Shown one piece after another: positions 27,543 through 35,342 of a stretch of 64,000 bases of DNA; the stretch's first letter is position 1, and every line of letters begins with the position of its first letter. The stretch lies in NCBI RefSeq assembly GCF_003226345.1, contig NZ_PDOF01000003.1, forward strand, positions 1-64,000, read 5' to 3'. The notes beneath the pieces were generated by a model, which was given only the letters and a program-made list of their open reading frames with translations, was not told the DNA's origin and did not search any database. A program made the translations under genes and the position numbers. Origin of the DNA: Alteribacter lacisalsi. GTDB lineage: Bacteria; Bacillota; Bacilli; Bacillales; Salisediminibacteriaceae.

Positions 27543-27560
27543 TTGTGACTTTTTTCACCC
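27543..27560. promoter_or_regulatory. Rex-like palindrome upstream of argC (weak)
   Basis: TTGTGACTTTTTTCACCC matches the Rex consensus TTGTGAA-N4-TTCACAA at 11 of 14 positions. It lies about 35 bp upstream of the argC -35. It may be chance in AT-rich sequence. Confidence 0.2.
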
Positions 27561-27567
27561 TTTGGGA

Positions 27568-27622
27568 ACATAAAAAAAAGACTGACCTTAAAGGTGTTTT
27601 TCACCTTTAAGATCAGCCTCAA
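27568..27622 (-). terminator. dapF terminator
   Basis: Minus-strand stem GGCTGATCTTAAAGGTG / AAAAA / CACCTTTAAGGTCAGTC is followed by eight T. This unusually long, nearly perfect 17-bp stem isolates dapF from the arginine promoter. Confidence 0.95.
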
Positions 27623-27632
27623 TGAGGTTACT

Positions 27633-28499
27633 TTATCTGTTTTCACGGGGTATATAAACGCCGTCGCAGATCACCTCGGCCGGTCCGGTCATCCATACTT
27701 CCCCCTCCTCATCCCAGCGGATGGTTAAATCCCCGCCAGCAAGATGAACCGTAATATCTTCATTTCTATCGCTGCGGCCATTCAGGACGGCTGCGACTGC
27801 CGCTGCACACGCCCCTGTCCCGCACGCCTGTGTAATTCCGGAACCTCTTTCCCACACCCGGAAATTCAGTTCCGTTTTGGAAACCACTTCAACAAATTCG
27901 GCATTGACCCAGTCAGGAAACCTCCTGTCCTTTTCAATGGCCGGCCCGAGCACAGTAAGCGGCGCCTCCTCAATCCGGTTAACGAAAAAGACGGCATGGG
28001 GATTCCCCATGGAAACCGCGGTAACGCGAAGTGTTTCTCCGCTGATTTCAAATTTCTCATCAACAACCTGATCCTGTTCCGATCCGGTCATAGGAATCAG
28101 GCTCCGTTTCAGCACCGGCTTTCCCATATTCACCGTTACACCTCTTACCTGATTTTCCTTTACGTGCACTTCCGCAGAGACGTTCCCGCTCTTGGTTTCA
28201 ATCGTCATGGTTGTTTTTTCACCTGCTAGCCCGCGCTCGAACGCGTATTTCGCCACACATCGGAGGCCGTTTCCGCAGTTTTTCGCTTCTGATCCATCAT
28301 TGTTAAAAATCCGCATTCGCACATCGGCTGAATCGGATGGACCAATCAGGATCATCCCGTCAGATCCGATCCCCCGGTACTGGTCTGCAAGCTCGACGGC
28401 GAGTGCCGGAAGCTGTTCTTCAGGCAGGGCAGTTTCAAATTCATTAATATAAATATAATTATTTCCGAGTCCGTGCATTTTTGTAAAAGGGATCTTCAT
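27633..28499 (-). CDS. dapF: Diaminopimelate epimerase
   Basis: A 288-aa enzyme converting LL- to meso-diaminopimelate for lysine and peptidoglycan. It has two structurally related halves, each with a catalytic cysteine: Cys75 in [11 protein letters not shown] and Cys226 in [10 protein letters not shown]. The ATG at 28499, 4 nt after GGAGGAGA, is favoured; the in-frame ATG at 28517 lies upstream of the SD. In B. subtilis dapF (yutL) is also near yutM and yuzB, so the locus is conserved. Confidence 0.95.
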   Translation of the reverse strand: MKIPFTKMHGLGNNYIYINEFETALPEEQLPALAVELADQYRGIGSDGMILIGPSDSADVRMRIFNNDGSEAKNCGNGLRCVAKYAFERGLAGEKTTMTIETKSGNVSAEVHVKENQVRGVTVNMGKPVLKRSLIPMTGSEQDQVVDEKFEISGETLRVTAVSMGNPHAVFFVNRIEEAPLTVLGPAIEKDRRFPDWVNAEFVEVVSKTELNFRVWERGSGITQACGTGACAAAVAAVLNGRSDRNEDITVHLAGGDLTIRWDEEGEVWMTGPAEVICDGVYIPRENR

Positions 28500-28513
28500 C
28501 TGTTCTCCTCCGT

Positions 28514-28759
28514 TCATCGTTCACTTCTGAGAGGCTCGCTGGTCCAGAAATAGTCTTCATCTGCCTCGAGAATGACCATTGTTTTCAGGCAGCAGGGCAT
28601 GTGCAGGCGGAATTTGACATGCTCCTGTGCCCGTTTCAGATCACGTATTTTCATGTTGGTTAGAACATTATCCTCGCTGCAGTAAGGACAGGAGGCGACG
28701 TAAATATCGCCCATTTGAAGTTCATAAGGCCATGTATGTTCAAAGGGGATCATTTTCAT
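28514..28759 (-). CDS. Small Cys-rich conserved hypothetical protein
   Basis: An 81-aa acidic protein not assigned to a named family. CPYC at residues 24-27 and PCC at residues 55-57 suggest a four-cysteine or three-cysteine metal site, perhaps zinc (inference). GGAGGGAA precedes the ATG at about 5 nt, and the stop is 14 nt upstream of the dapF start, so the two form an operon. A terminator lies upstream, so the unit probably starts here. In B. subtilis this place is held by yutK, a nucleoside transporter, which is absent. Confidence 0.72.
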   Translation of the reverse strand: MKMIPFEHTWPYELQMGDIYVASCPYCSEDNVLTNMKIRDLKRAQEHVKFRLHMPCCLKTMVILEADEDYFWTSEPLRSER

Positions 28760-28782
28760 TTTATTCCCTCCACGTATATGGT

Positions 28783-28816
28783 GTAAAAAACCTTACTCCG
28801 CTCGCGAAGTAAGGTT
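28783..28816 (-). terminator. yuzB terminator
   Basis: Minus-strand stem AACCTTACT / TCGCGAGCGG / AGTAAGGTT is followed by TTTTACACC. Confidence 0.85.
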
Positions 28817-28820
28817 TCCG

Positions 28821-29057
28821 TTAAAACATCGGATTCTCTTCCAGATGTTTGTAGATATTATCATAAAGTTCGTCATTTGAATCACCTGTGACAATGTCTC
28901 CGTTCACGAGAGCGAAGCGGGTACGGGAACACTGCCCGCAAAAACTCAGACAGCCGTACTCAATCACGTCCAGGTTCGGATCCTGTTCCAGGCGTTCACG
29001 AACTTCCTGTGTTCCGCTGGCCAGATTACTGACACAGAACTCGATAATCGGTTTCAT
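28821..29057 (-). CDS. yuzB: DUF1450 family protein YuzB
   Basis: A 78-aa protein of the YuzB family, function unknown. Conserved cysteines lie in FCVSN (Cys8) and [18 protein letters not shown] (about residues 34-51). The pattern resembles thioredoxin-like ferredoxins and could bind a metal or a 2Fe-2S cluster (inference). GAGGTGAT precedes the ATG. It is divergent from yutJ, as in B. subtilis. Confidence 0.85.
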   Translation of the reverse strand: MKPIIEFCVSNLASGTQEVRERLEQDPNLDVIEYGCLSFCGQCSRTRFALVNGDIVTGDSNDELYDNIYKHLEENPMF

Positions 29058-29193
29058 TCGTGCATCACCTCTTCTTGATCAATCATTATCCTATCGTTTC
29101 ACCATTTCCCTGTCAACATTCCCGCTTGAATCCCTGTTTTATATTCTTAAAAATGTTGTTATTTCGACAAAAAGTTGATAAGATTTAATTGGA

Positions 29194-29207
29194 CTAAAAC
29201 GTTTACA
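29194..29207. promoter_or_regulatory. cre-like site upstream of yutJ
   Basis: CTAAAACGTTTACA fits the catabolite-response consensus TGWAARCGYTWNCW at 12 of 14 positions. It lies about 85 bp before the yutJ start. CcpA control of yutJ is only a suggestion. Confidence 0.35.
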
Positions 29208-29289
29208 TAACGCATGTCGTGCCGCTTTGAAACCATTGTGGCGTGTCTATAGAGAGTTTTGTGCTTACAGCAATGAGGAGGCTGATCGT

Positions 29290-30360
29290 GTGAGAGAATT
29301 ATTAGTACTGGGCGGCGGCTACGGCGGGCTGAGAGTCATTCAGCGGCTGCTGGCGTCTAAAGACCTTAAAGATGTCCGTATAACAGTGGTTGAAAGGGAA
29401 GCCTATCACAGCCTGAAAACGGAGTTTTACGCTCTGGCTGCCGGAACTGTTGCCGACAAGCATCTGCGCGTCAGCTTTCCGGAGGATGTCCGGCTTGAAA
29501 TGAAATATGAAACCGTTTCAAAAATCAATCTGGAGGACAAAACCGTTGAAGTGGCATCCGGAGAGACGCTGCGGTATGATGACCTCGTGATCGGTCTCGG
29601 ATGTGAAGATAAATACCATGGTGTGCCCGGTGCAGACCAGTACACACTCAGCATTCAGTCCATGCGACGCGCCCGGAAAACCAATCAGGTAATTCAGGCC
29701 ATCCGTAACAACGGAACGGTCGCCATTGTCGGGGGCGGATTGAGCGGTGTTGAAGTGGCAAGTGAACTGAGGGAAAGCCGTCCTGATCTGAATGTGAAGC
29801 TTTTTGACCGCGGTGAAACAATTTTAAGTATGTTCCCGGCGAAGCTCTATAATTATGTGACGGAATGGCTCAGAGAAAATGAAGTCGAAATTATCAACAA
29901 AGCCAACATAACAAAAGTAGAAGAAAACATCCTATATAATCACGATGAGGCGGTTCAGACCGATGCGATTATCTGGACAGCCGGCATTCAGGCGAATAAA
30001 GTCGTCCGTGAACTTGATGTGCCTAAGGACAACCAGGGTCGTGTCAAAGTGACACATCATCACCACATTCCAGAATACAAGAATGTTTTCGTTGTCGGCG
30101 ACTGCGCCCGGCTGGATCAGGCTCCAAGCGCCCAGCTAGCGGAAGCACAGGGGGAACAAATTGCCATGCTTCTCCAAAAATCGTGGAACAATGAGGAGTG
30201 GCCGGAAAAACTGCCGCGCATCAAGCTGAAAGGTGTCCTCGGCTCTCTCGGTAAGAAGCATGGATTCGGCCTTATGGGGGAGAAGCCCCTTACCGGCCGC
30301 GTGCCACGGGTACTGAAATCCGGCGTTTTGTGGATGTATAAGTATCATTCAGGGTCTTAA
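29290..30360 (+). CDS. yutJ: Type II NADH dehydrogenase-like oxidoreductase YutJ
   Basis: A 356-aa FAD/NAD-binding protein. The N-terminus is RELLVLGGGYGGLR, a second Rossmann motif VAIVGGGLSGVEVASEL lies mid-chain, and VFVVGDCARL is the FAD site. It is the second NDH-2-type gene in the window after yumB. The two differ in length, and an HHHH run near residue 258 is notable. GTG at 29290 with GAGGAGG 8 nt upstream is chosen, although the frame is open upstream. Confidence 0.88.
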   Translation: MRELLVLGGGYGGLRVIQRLLASKDLKDVRITVVEREAYHSLKTEFYALAAGTVADKHLRVSFPEDVRLEMKYETVSKINLEDKTVEVASGETLRYDDLVIGLGCEDKYHGVPGADQYTLSIQSMRRARKTNQVIQAIRNNGTVAIVGGGLSGVEVASELRESRPDLNVKLFDRGETILSMFPAKLYNYVTEWLRENEVEIINKANITKVEENILYNHDEAVQTDAIIWTAGIQANKVVRELDVPKDNQGRVKVTHHHHIPEYKNVFVVGDCARLDQAPSAQLAEAQGEQIAMLLQKSWNNEEWPEKLPRIKLKGVLGSLGKKHGFGLMGEKPLTGRVPRVLKSGVLWMYKYHSGS

Positions 30361-30369
30361 TAGTCGACT

Positions 30370-30404
30370 TGAAAAGCCGTCCGGCTGGTGCCGGACGGCT
30401 TTAT
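30370..30404 (+). terminator. yutJ terminator
   Basis: Stem AAGCCGTCCGGC / TGGT / GCCGGACGGCTTT with a short T tract. Confidence 0.88.
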
Positions 30405-30432
30405 GACGCCTTGAAGATGCTGGATGAAGAGG

Positions 30433-30592
30433 GCATTAAAGGCCCCAATAAGATTCCAAAACAGAAACTAAAACCATTAAAGGCGCCACTAAAACCCCTA
30501 AACAGAAACTAAAACCCTTAAAGGCTTCACTATGACCCCTAAACAGAAACTAAAACCCTTAAAGGCTTCACTAAGACCCCTAAACCACCCCA
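30433..30592. repeat. Tandem repeat, 41-bp unit, about 3.5-4 copies
   Basis: AAACAGAAACTAAAACC recurs at 30459, 30500 and 30541, an exact 41-bp period. Each unit also has TTAAAGGC and a CCCCT box, with partial units at both ends. The last two full units differ at very few positions; the first is more diverged. The unit is not a multiple of 3 and no gene spans it. Confidence 0.9.
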
Positions 30593-30624
30593 ACCTTCAC
30601 ACACTATGCTTAAGGCCTGACCAT

Positions 30625-30963
30625 TCATGCACCATTCTGTCCGGCTGCAGACTGTTCCTCCTGTAGCTGTTCAATTTTTTTATAAATAACCGGGAGGCGC
30701 GGATCTCCTTCAGTAGCCACTTCCCCGTTTATCACAACGAGCGGATAGAAATATTCATCGTCCAGAATAAGCCGGGAAAATTCCTCCTGCTCATCTCCTT
30801 CCGGAAGGTCAATATCGCAATATACAAAGCTCACTGATGCCCCCGGGAACCTGCGGGCAACAGCTGCTTCGAGCCATTCTTTAGTTTCCAGGGCAGACGG
30901 AAGGTTAATGCAGCTCGCACACTTCTCCTCTGCTCCGTAAACGGTAATCACAATCCGGGACAT
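30625..30963 (-). CDS. yuzD: YuzD family thioredoxin-like protein
   Basis: A 112-aa protein of the YuzD (DUF1462) family, predicted disulfide oxidoreductase. The start MSRIVITVYGAEEKC leads to a CASC motif at residues 15-18 in the thioredoxin position, followed by a beta-alpha-beta fold. Substrate and role are unknown. GGGAGGGG precedes the ATG. Its position between yutJ and yutI matches B. subtilis. Confidence 0.87.
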   Translation of the reverse strand: MSRIVITVYGAEEKCASCINLPSALETKEWLEAAVARRFPGASVSFVYCDIDLPEGDEQEEFSRLILDDEYFYPLVVINGEVATEGDPRLPVIYKKIEQLQEEQSAAGQNGA

Positions 30964-31027
30964 TACAATCCCCTCCCTGAATTAAGCGTTTTCTTTTGCT
31001 CTTACCCCTTATTTTATCATAGATTTA

Positions 31028-31036
31028 TGTTATACT
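31028..31036 (+). promoter_or_regulatory. Extended -10 element for yutI
   Basis: TGTTATACT (extended -10, TATACT) lies 126 nt before the yutI start. The -35 is weak. Confidence 0.4.
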
Positions 31037-31161
31037 CGGTGTGAATCCCGCCATAGGGATTTGTAAAGAAGCCCAATTTCAGTAAATGAAGCACGTTCAT
31101 GGATTTTTCCGCGTATGGATATTATAATGAATCATAAGGATATTGAAAGGGAGTGTTTTAT

Positions 31162-31401
31162 ATGTCTACAGAAACAACAATGGAAGAACAAGTACAGGAA
31201 GTTCTTGATAAACTCCGTCCGTTCCTTCTTCGTGATGGAGGAGACGTTGAGCTGGTTGAAATCGACGAAGGTGTCGTAAAAGTACGTCTTATGGGTGCCT
31301 GCGGCTCATGCCCAAGTTCAACCATTACGTTGAAAGCGGGTATCGAACGCGCACTTCTTGAAGAAGTACCTGGCGTTACAGAACTCGAACAGGTATTTTA
31401 A
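31162..31401 (+). CDS. yutI: NifU-like iron-sulfur carrier YutI
   Basis: A 79-aa NifU C-terminal-type protein with the cluster-binding CxxC at Cys47 and Cys50 ([11 protein letters not shown]). It carries 4Fe-4S clusters to targets such as lipoyl synthase or radical SAM enzymes. ATG at 31162 with AAGGGAG upstream; the in-frame GTG at 31153 lies within the spacer. A bidirectional terminator follows. Confidence 0.93.
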   Translation: MSTETTMEEQVQEVLDKLRPFLLRDGGDVELVEIDEGVVKVRLMGACGSCPSSTITLKAGIERALLEEVPGVTELEQVF

Positions 31402-31408
31402 TCAGATC

Positions 31409-31444
31409 ATATAAAAACCTCTGCCAACCGGCAGAGGTTTTTTG
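31409..31444. terminator. Bidirectional terminator between yutI and the hydroxyacid dehydrogenase gene
   Basis: Perfect stem AAAACCTCTGCC / AACC / GGCAGAGGTTTT with T and A runs on the two sides. Confidence 0.92.
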
Positions 31445-31451
31445 CTGTTTG

Positions 31452-32429
31452 TCAGTCTACTCTGTTTACAACCGCCTTTGGACGGTAGCCCTTCAGCACG
31501 TAGGCAATATTTCTGCATGCCAACTGGGCCATCCGCTTCCTTGTTTCCACGGTGGCACTGCCGATGTGAGGCAGGACCGTGACGTTTGGAAAAGACAATA
31601 AAGGATGCCCCGGGTCTACCGGTTCCTCCTGAAAGACGTCCAGCCCCGCACCGGCAATCTGTTTGTCCTCGAGTGCTTTTACGAGCCCCCGCTCATCCAC
31701 AAGACCCCCGCGGGAGGCGTTAATGAAAAAGGCGGACCGTTTCATCAGTCTGAATTCGTGATACGTAAACATCTGCTTTGTTTCCTCGGTAAGCGGCGCC
31801 AGACAAACGACAAAGTCCGATTCTTTCAGAAGGCGGTCGAGAGGTGCATAAGCCGCCCCCGTTTCGTTCTCCGTCTCCTTGCGCCGGGTCCGGTTATGGT
31901 AAAGCACATTCATTGAAAAACCGGATGCTCTTTTTGCTACACCAGTACCGATCCTCCCCATCCCCACAATACCGATAGTTTTCCCGTATACATCATGACC
32001 GGCCATAAGCAGTGGCCCCCACTCCCGCCAGTTCCCGCTTCTGACAAGGTCACTTGCTTCGGTGATGCGCCGTGCGGATGCCAGCAGAAGGGCAAACGTA
32101 AGGTCAGCGGTTGTCTCTGTCAAAATATCCGGCGTGTTGCAGACGATGATTCCCATCTCATCTGCTGCCTGCAGATCAATGTTGTCATAGCCTACACCCA
32201 TATTGGACACCACACGCAAGTTCGGCGCGCCTTCAAGAAGCTCTCTGTCCACCGGGTCACTGACCATTGTCAAAATGGCATCAGCCTCTTCTGCCTCTTT
32301 TTCCAGGCGTTCCCGCGGCACCGGCTTGTCCGCTTCCTCCCACATGGAAATCCGGGCCAGATCCAGAAGCGGTTCCAGTGTACTGTCCGGAAGAGTCCGA
32401 GTAATAAACACATAAGGTTTTCTTCTCAT
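31452..32429 (-). CDS. D-2-hydroxyacid dehydrogenase (glycerate / hydroxypyruvate reductase type)
   Basis: A 325-aa NAD(P)-dependent dehydrogenase of the D-isomer-specific 2-hydroxyacid family. The Rossmann motif is GIVGMGRIGTGVAKRA (about residues 150-165). Substrate residues are MGVGYDNID and the catalytic His in LPHIGSATVETR. It most resembles D-glycerate dehydrogenase / glyoxylate reductase (GhrB, B. subtilis YvcT), but the exact substrate is not certain. GGGAGG lies about 9 nt before the ATG at 32429; the earlier start at 32465 is upstream of this SD. A MITE copy sits 50 bp upstream. Confidence 0.85.
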   Translation of the reverse strand: MRRKPYVFITRTLPDSTLEPLLDLARISMWEEADKPVPRERLEKEAEEADAILTMVSDPVDRELLEGAPNLRVVSNMGVGYDNIDLQAADEMGIIVCNTPDILTETTADLTFALLLASARRITEASDLVRSGNWREWGPLLMAGHDVYGKTIGIVGMGRIGTGVAKRASGFSMNVLYHNRTRRKETENETGAAYAPLDRLLKESDFVVCLAPLTEETKQMFTYHEFRLMKRSAFFINASRGGLVDERGLVKALEDKQIAGAGLDVFQEEPVDPGHPLLSFPNVTVLPHIGSATVETRKRMAQLACRNIAYVLKGYRPKAVVNRVD

Positions 32430-32478
32430 GATTAATTTCCTCCCGTAAAATGAAGTTCCAGTCATCCCTGTATGTAGA

Positions 32479-32592
32479 GGCTCTGTTAAAGTCTGTTGTT
32501 GATTTCCGCTCCCTGCGCTCCCTTTCCGCGGGAGTTTCGCGCGTTCGCTTCAATCAAAGATTGAAATATCAACATTGAGCTTTAACAGAGCC
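32479..32592. mobile_element. MITE-like element copy 2 (short form) with perfect 8-bp target duplication
   Basis: A 114-bp element with terminal inverted repeats GGCTCTGTTAAAG (32479-32491) and CTTTAACAGAGCC (32580-32592). It is flanked by TATGTAGA (32471-32478 and 32593-32600). The middle of the core is deleted compared with the other copies. Confidence 0.88.
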
Positions 32593-32630
32593 TATGTAGA
32601 AAAAAGAACAGCTCCACTCACACTGTTCTT

Positions 32631-33662
32631 TTATCCGATCCAGACGGGCAGCCGCATTCTCGTACGTTCATCGAGAAGATAGTGCTGCAGTTCAGCCACT
32701 CTTTTTTCATAAAAGTCACTGCCGTTCTGAATCGTTATGAATTCTTCCGCAAAGGTCTGTTTTTTCTGTTCATCCACGGTCTGATAATAGTTTTCAACCG
32801 TATCAAAATAGTGAAGCGGAAATAGCAGTCTGGCAACCATCAGTTTCCTGTCAACCGCAGTCAGGGGCCTCTCCTGCTCGTAGTCTGCCAATAGAGTATA
32901 AAAATCCGAGTGACGCTGCATGGCGAACGCATTTCTGACATCCTCGCGAAACCGCTCTGTCAAATCCCTTGAAAAATGATCATACATAAACTGTCCCGGG
33001 ACTTTAATCGCAGACGGGTATTTTTGATCCACTGTCAGCCAGGTATTTTCCAGAAACCTGCGATGACAGATCGTGTTTCCCTGTTCCAGCGCGGCGGTCC
33101 CGTCGTCAATACCGATGTCATTCATGAGCTGGATGGCATTTTCACTCATCCCCATAAAATACGGATATGTCAGCAGAAATGATTCATCAAAAGGGCTCTT
33201 AAACCGTTCATTCCGTATGTGTGTGTACCATGATTCCATCTGGTCGAGTCTTTTTTCCCATTTGCCCTTCCACTGCTGGGCACCGCTGACGTTTTTCCTA
33301 TTCCCTCCGGACGGGTAATACAAGCCTCTCTGGTGAAAAACAGCCAGCTTTTTTCCTGCAGAAAGATTCACGCTTTCCCGCGTGTGAAGAACGGCCGGCA
33401 GCCGGTAAAGGGCCATGGACGTACCGTCCATATCGATAAACGTCCTGCCGTGGTCGGTTCTGACCAGTTCCGGTACGCCTTCCTCTCCCTGGGAATGGAG
33501 CCACTGGGCCATTTCGGACTGGCGCTGAACTTCATCCTGATCAGAAGGCACAGGCATTAGAAGATACGTTTCACCACCGGCTTCTATGACCGTCAGCTCA
33601 AACGCATGCATGACGTTTTCCGCATAAAGACGATAGTGATCAAACAGCGATCGTTCAAGCAT
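32631..33662 (-). CDS. yutH: Spore coat-associated protein YutH
   Basis: A 343-aa protein of the CotI/YutH family with a protein-kinase-like (aminoglycoside phosphotransferase-like) fold. It has an ATP-lobe-like N-terminus, then GKKLAVFHQRG, in which the catalytic HxD-type motif is altered, so it is probably inactive as a kinase. YutH is associated with the spore coat. AGGAGGAA precedes the ATG by 7 nt. Location beside yutG is as in B. subtilis. Confidence 0.82.
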   Translation of the reverse strand: MLERSLFDHYRLYAENVMHAFELTVIEAGGETYLLMPVPSDQDEVQRQSEMAQWLHSQGEEGVPELVRTDHGRTFIDMDGTSMALYRLPAVLHTRESVNLSAGKKLAVFHQRGLYYPSGGNRKNVSGAQQWKGKWEKRLDQMESWYTHIRNERFKSPFDESFLLTYPYFMGMSENAIQLMNDIGIDDGTAALEQGNTICHRRFLENTWLTVDQKYPSAIKVPGQFMYDHFSRDLTERFREDVRNAFAMQRHSDFYTLLADYEQERPLTAVDRKLMVARLLFPLHYFDTVENYYQTVDEQKKQTFAEEFITIQNGSDFYEKRVAELQHYLLDERTRMRLPVWIG

Positions 33663-33867
33663 CCGACTTCCTCCTCGTATAACAGTAATATCAGTTTATG
33701 AGCAGAGGCACATAATGGTGAAAATGCCCGGTCCCGATGCTTCTTCCATTCTCTGTGTCTAAATCCGTTTAATCATGGAAAAGACTAGTAGGACACAGTA
33801 CGCGGAGCACACGAAAAGCAGGGCAGAATCATATAATACCCAAAGGAAAACGAAGGTGATGATGCAG

Positions 33868-34362
33868 ATGAGTGAAAAGGGAAGAGATATCGTAGAGAAG
33901 ACAGCACGGGAGTGGCTCACAAAGCGCGGAGTTAAGCTTGAGGATATTGCGGACCTTGTGTACCAGCTCCAGGTGAAGTACTATCCGGACCTTACCATGG
34001 ACCTGTGCATGAAAAATGTGAACCGTGTCCTTGCCAAGCGGGAGGTTCAAAACGCCATCCTGACCGGCATCCAGCTTGATAAGCTGGGTGAAGAAGGAAA
34101 GCTCGAGCAGCCGCTTCAGGGCATTATCGAGCGTGACGAAGGTCTTTACGGAGTGGACGAAATTGTCGCTCTCTCGATCGTGAATGTATACGGATCGATC
34201 GGTTTTACCAACTACGGCTATATTGATAAAGAGAAACCAGGAATTCTTAAGTTTTTAAACGATAAAAATAACGGATGCCACACGTTTCTCGACGACATCG
34301 TTGGCGCCATTGCTGCAGCGGCATCCAGCCGCCTTGCCCACAGCGCCGAAGCAGTAGAATAA
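33868..34362 (+). CDS. yutG: Phosphatidylglycerophosphatase A family protein (YutG)
   Basis: A 164-aa protein of the PgpA/YutG family. The C-terminal half has NGCHTFLDDIVGAIAAA, which contains the conserved Asp pair. PgpA dephosphorylates phosphatidylglycerol phosphate; the soluble short Bacillus form has less certain activity. ATG at 33868 with GAAGGTG 9 nt upstream is chosen; an ATG at 33859 is also possible. The open frame extends further upstream without SD support. Confidence 0.8.
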   Translation: MSEKGRDIVEKTAREWLTKRGVKLEDIADLVYQLQVKYYPDLTMDLCMKNVNRVLAKREVQNAILTGIQLDKLGEEGKLEQPLQGIIERDEGLYGVDEIVALSIVNVYGSIGFTNYGYIDKEKPGILKFLNDKNNGCHTFLDDIVGAIAAAASSRLAHSAEAVE

Positions 34363-34388
34363 ACACATTAATGGTATGTGATAAATTT

Positions 34389-34500
34389 GAAGCGTAAGGC
34401 GGCGACTTCTGCGGGAATTGCATCAACTGAAGACCCCGCATAGTGAATTTCCCGAGGAGGCCGAAGCTAGACCTGCGGAAAGCGTCCGCCTGCAGTGAAA
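34389..34500. repeat. GC-rich dispersed repeat, free form (no terminal inverted repeats)
   Basis: The ends AGCGTAAGGCGGCGACT and AGCGTCCGCCTGCAG resemble each other in inverse. The interior has GAAGACCCCGC, CCCGAGGAGGC and GCGGAAAGCGTCC blocks shared with the MITE cores in reverse orientation. Confidence 0.7.
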
Positions 34501-34509
34501 AAAAAGATC

Positions 34510-34552
34510 AAAAAAAAAAAAGAGGATGCTCCCGTGGCATCCTCTTTTTCTA
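34510..34552. terminator. Bidirectional terminator between yutG and yutF
   Basis: Stem AAAAAGAGGATGC / TCCCGTG / GCATCCTCTTTTT is preceded by an A run. It touches the yutF stop codon. Confidence 0.92.
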
Positions 34553-35323
34553 TTCTGTATCAAACTGCCATTCATCCAGACCGCCGATAGAAAACGAAGG
34601 CTGGATCTCTTTTGCCGTCAGATGCTCTTTCGAGGTGACACCGGTATGCACGATGACCGTATCCAGACCGCCGTTAATCCCGGCCAGAATATCGGTGTCA
34701 TAGTTATCCCCAATCATGACTGTCTCTTCTTTTCGCGTACCAAGCCGCTCAAGGGCTCCGTCAATGATAATCGCTTCCGGTTTTCCGATGAACACCGGTT
34801 TCACCCCTGAGGACACGGTTACAACCGACGTGAGTGAACCGTTCCCCGGCAGAAGCCCCCGTTCGGCTGGAATAGCCACGTCCCCGTTTGTGGAAACAAA
34901 GGATGCCCCTTTCCGCACAGCAAGGCAGGCAGTACTGAGCTTCTCATACGAAATCTCCCTGTCGATTCCCATGACCACAAAGTCCGCCTGCTCACCGCCT
35001 TTTTTGAGACCTTTTTCTTCAAGCGCTTTTTCCAACCCCTCTTCCCCGATCATATAGACAGACGCACCAGGTTTTTTATCTGCGATATAGCCTGCTGTCG
35101 CCAAGCTGGTCGTATAAACGTGATCAGGTGTGGACGGAATGCCCATTGATACAAGCTTGTCCGAAACCTGCTCAGGCGTCCGTGAAGAGTTATTAGTCAC
35201 AAACAGGTACGGCAGTTCCCGTCTGTTCAGTTCGTTTACGAAAACTACCGCTTCTGCAATTTCCTTTGCACCACGGTACATCGTGCCGTCCAGGTCAATT
35301 AAATACCCTTTATAGTTTTTCAT
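34550..35323 (-). CDS. yutF: HAD-superfamily phosphatase YutF (NagD-like, TIGR01457 type)
   Basis: A 257-aa phosphatase with HAD motif I DLDGTMYRG (residues 8-16), motif II FVTNNSSRTPEQ, and C-terminal MIGDNYDTDI. This is the NagD/AraL-type cap class that dephosphorylates small phosphorylated metabolites; the substrate is unknown. The frame continues 89 codons upstream over the end of yutE. The SD AGGGG at 35330-35337 decides the ATG at 35323. It follows yutE by 19 bp. Confidence 0.9.
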   Translation of the reverse strand: MKNYKGYLIDLDGTMYRGAKEIAEAVVFVNELNRRELPYLFVTNNSSRTPEQVSDKLVSMGIPSTPDHVYTTSLATAGYIADKKPGASVYMIGEEGLEKALEEKGLKKGGEQADFVVMGIDREISYEKLSTACLAVRKGASFVSTNGDVAIPAERGLLPGNGSLTSVVTVSSGVKPVFIGKPEAIIIDGALERLGTRKEETVMIGDNYDTDILAGINGGLDTVIVHTGVTSKEHLTAKEIQPSFSIGGLDEWQFDTE

Positions 35324-35342
35324 GACGCGCCCCTCCTGTCTG

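Noticed and set aside
30433-30592. CRISPR array
   Set aside because: Units are contiguous 41-bp repeats without variable spacers, and no cas gene is nearby.
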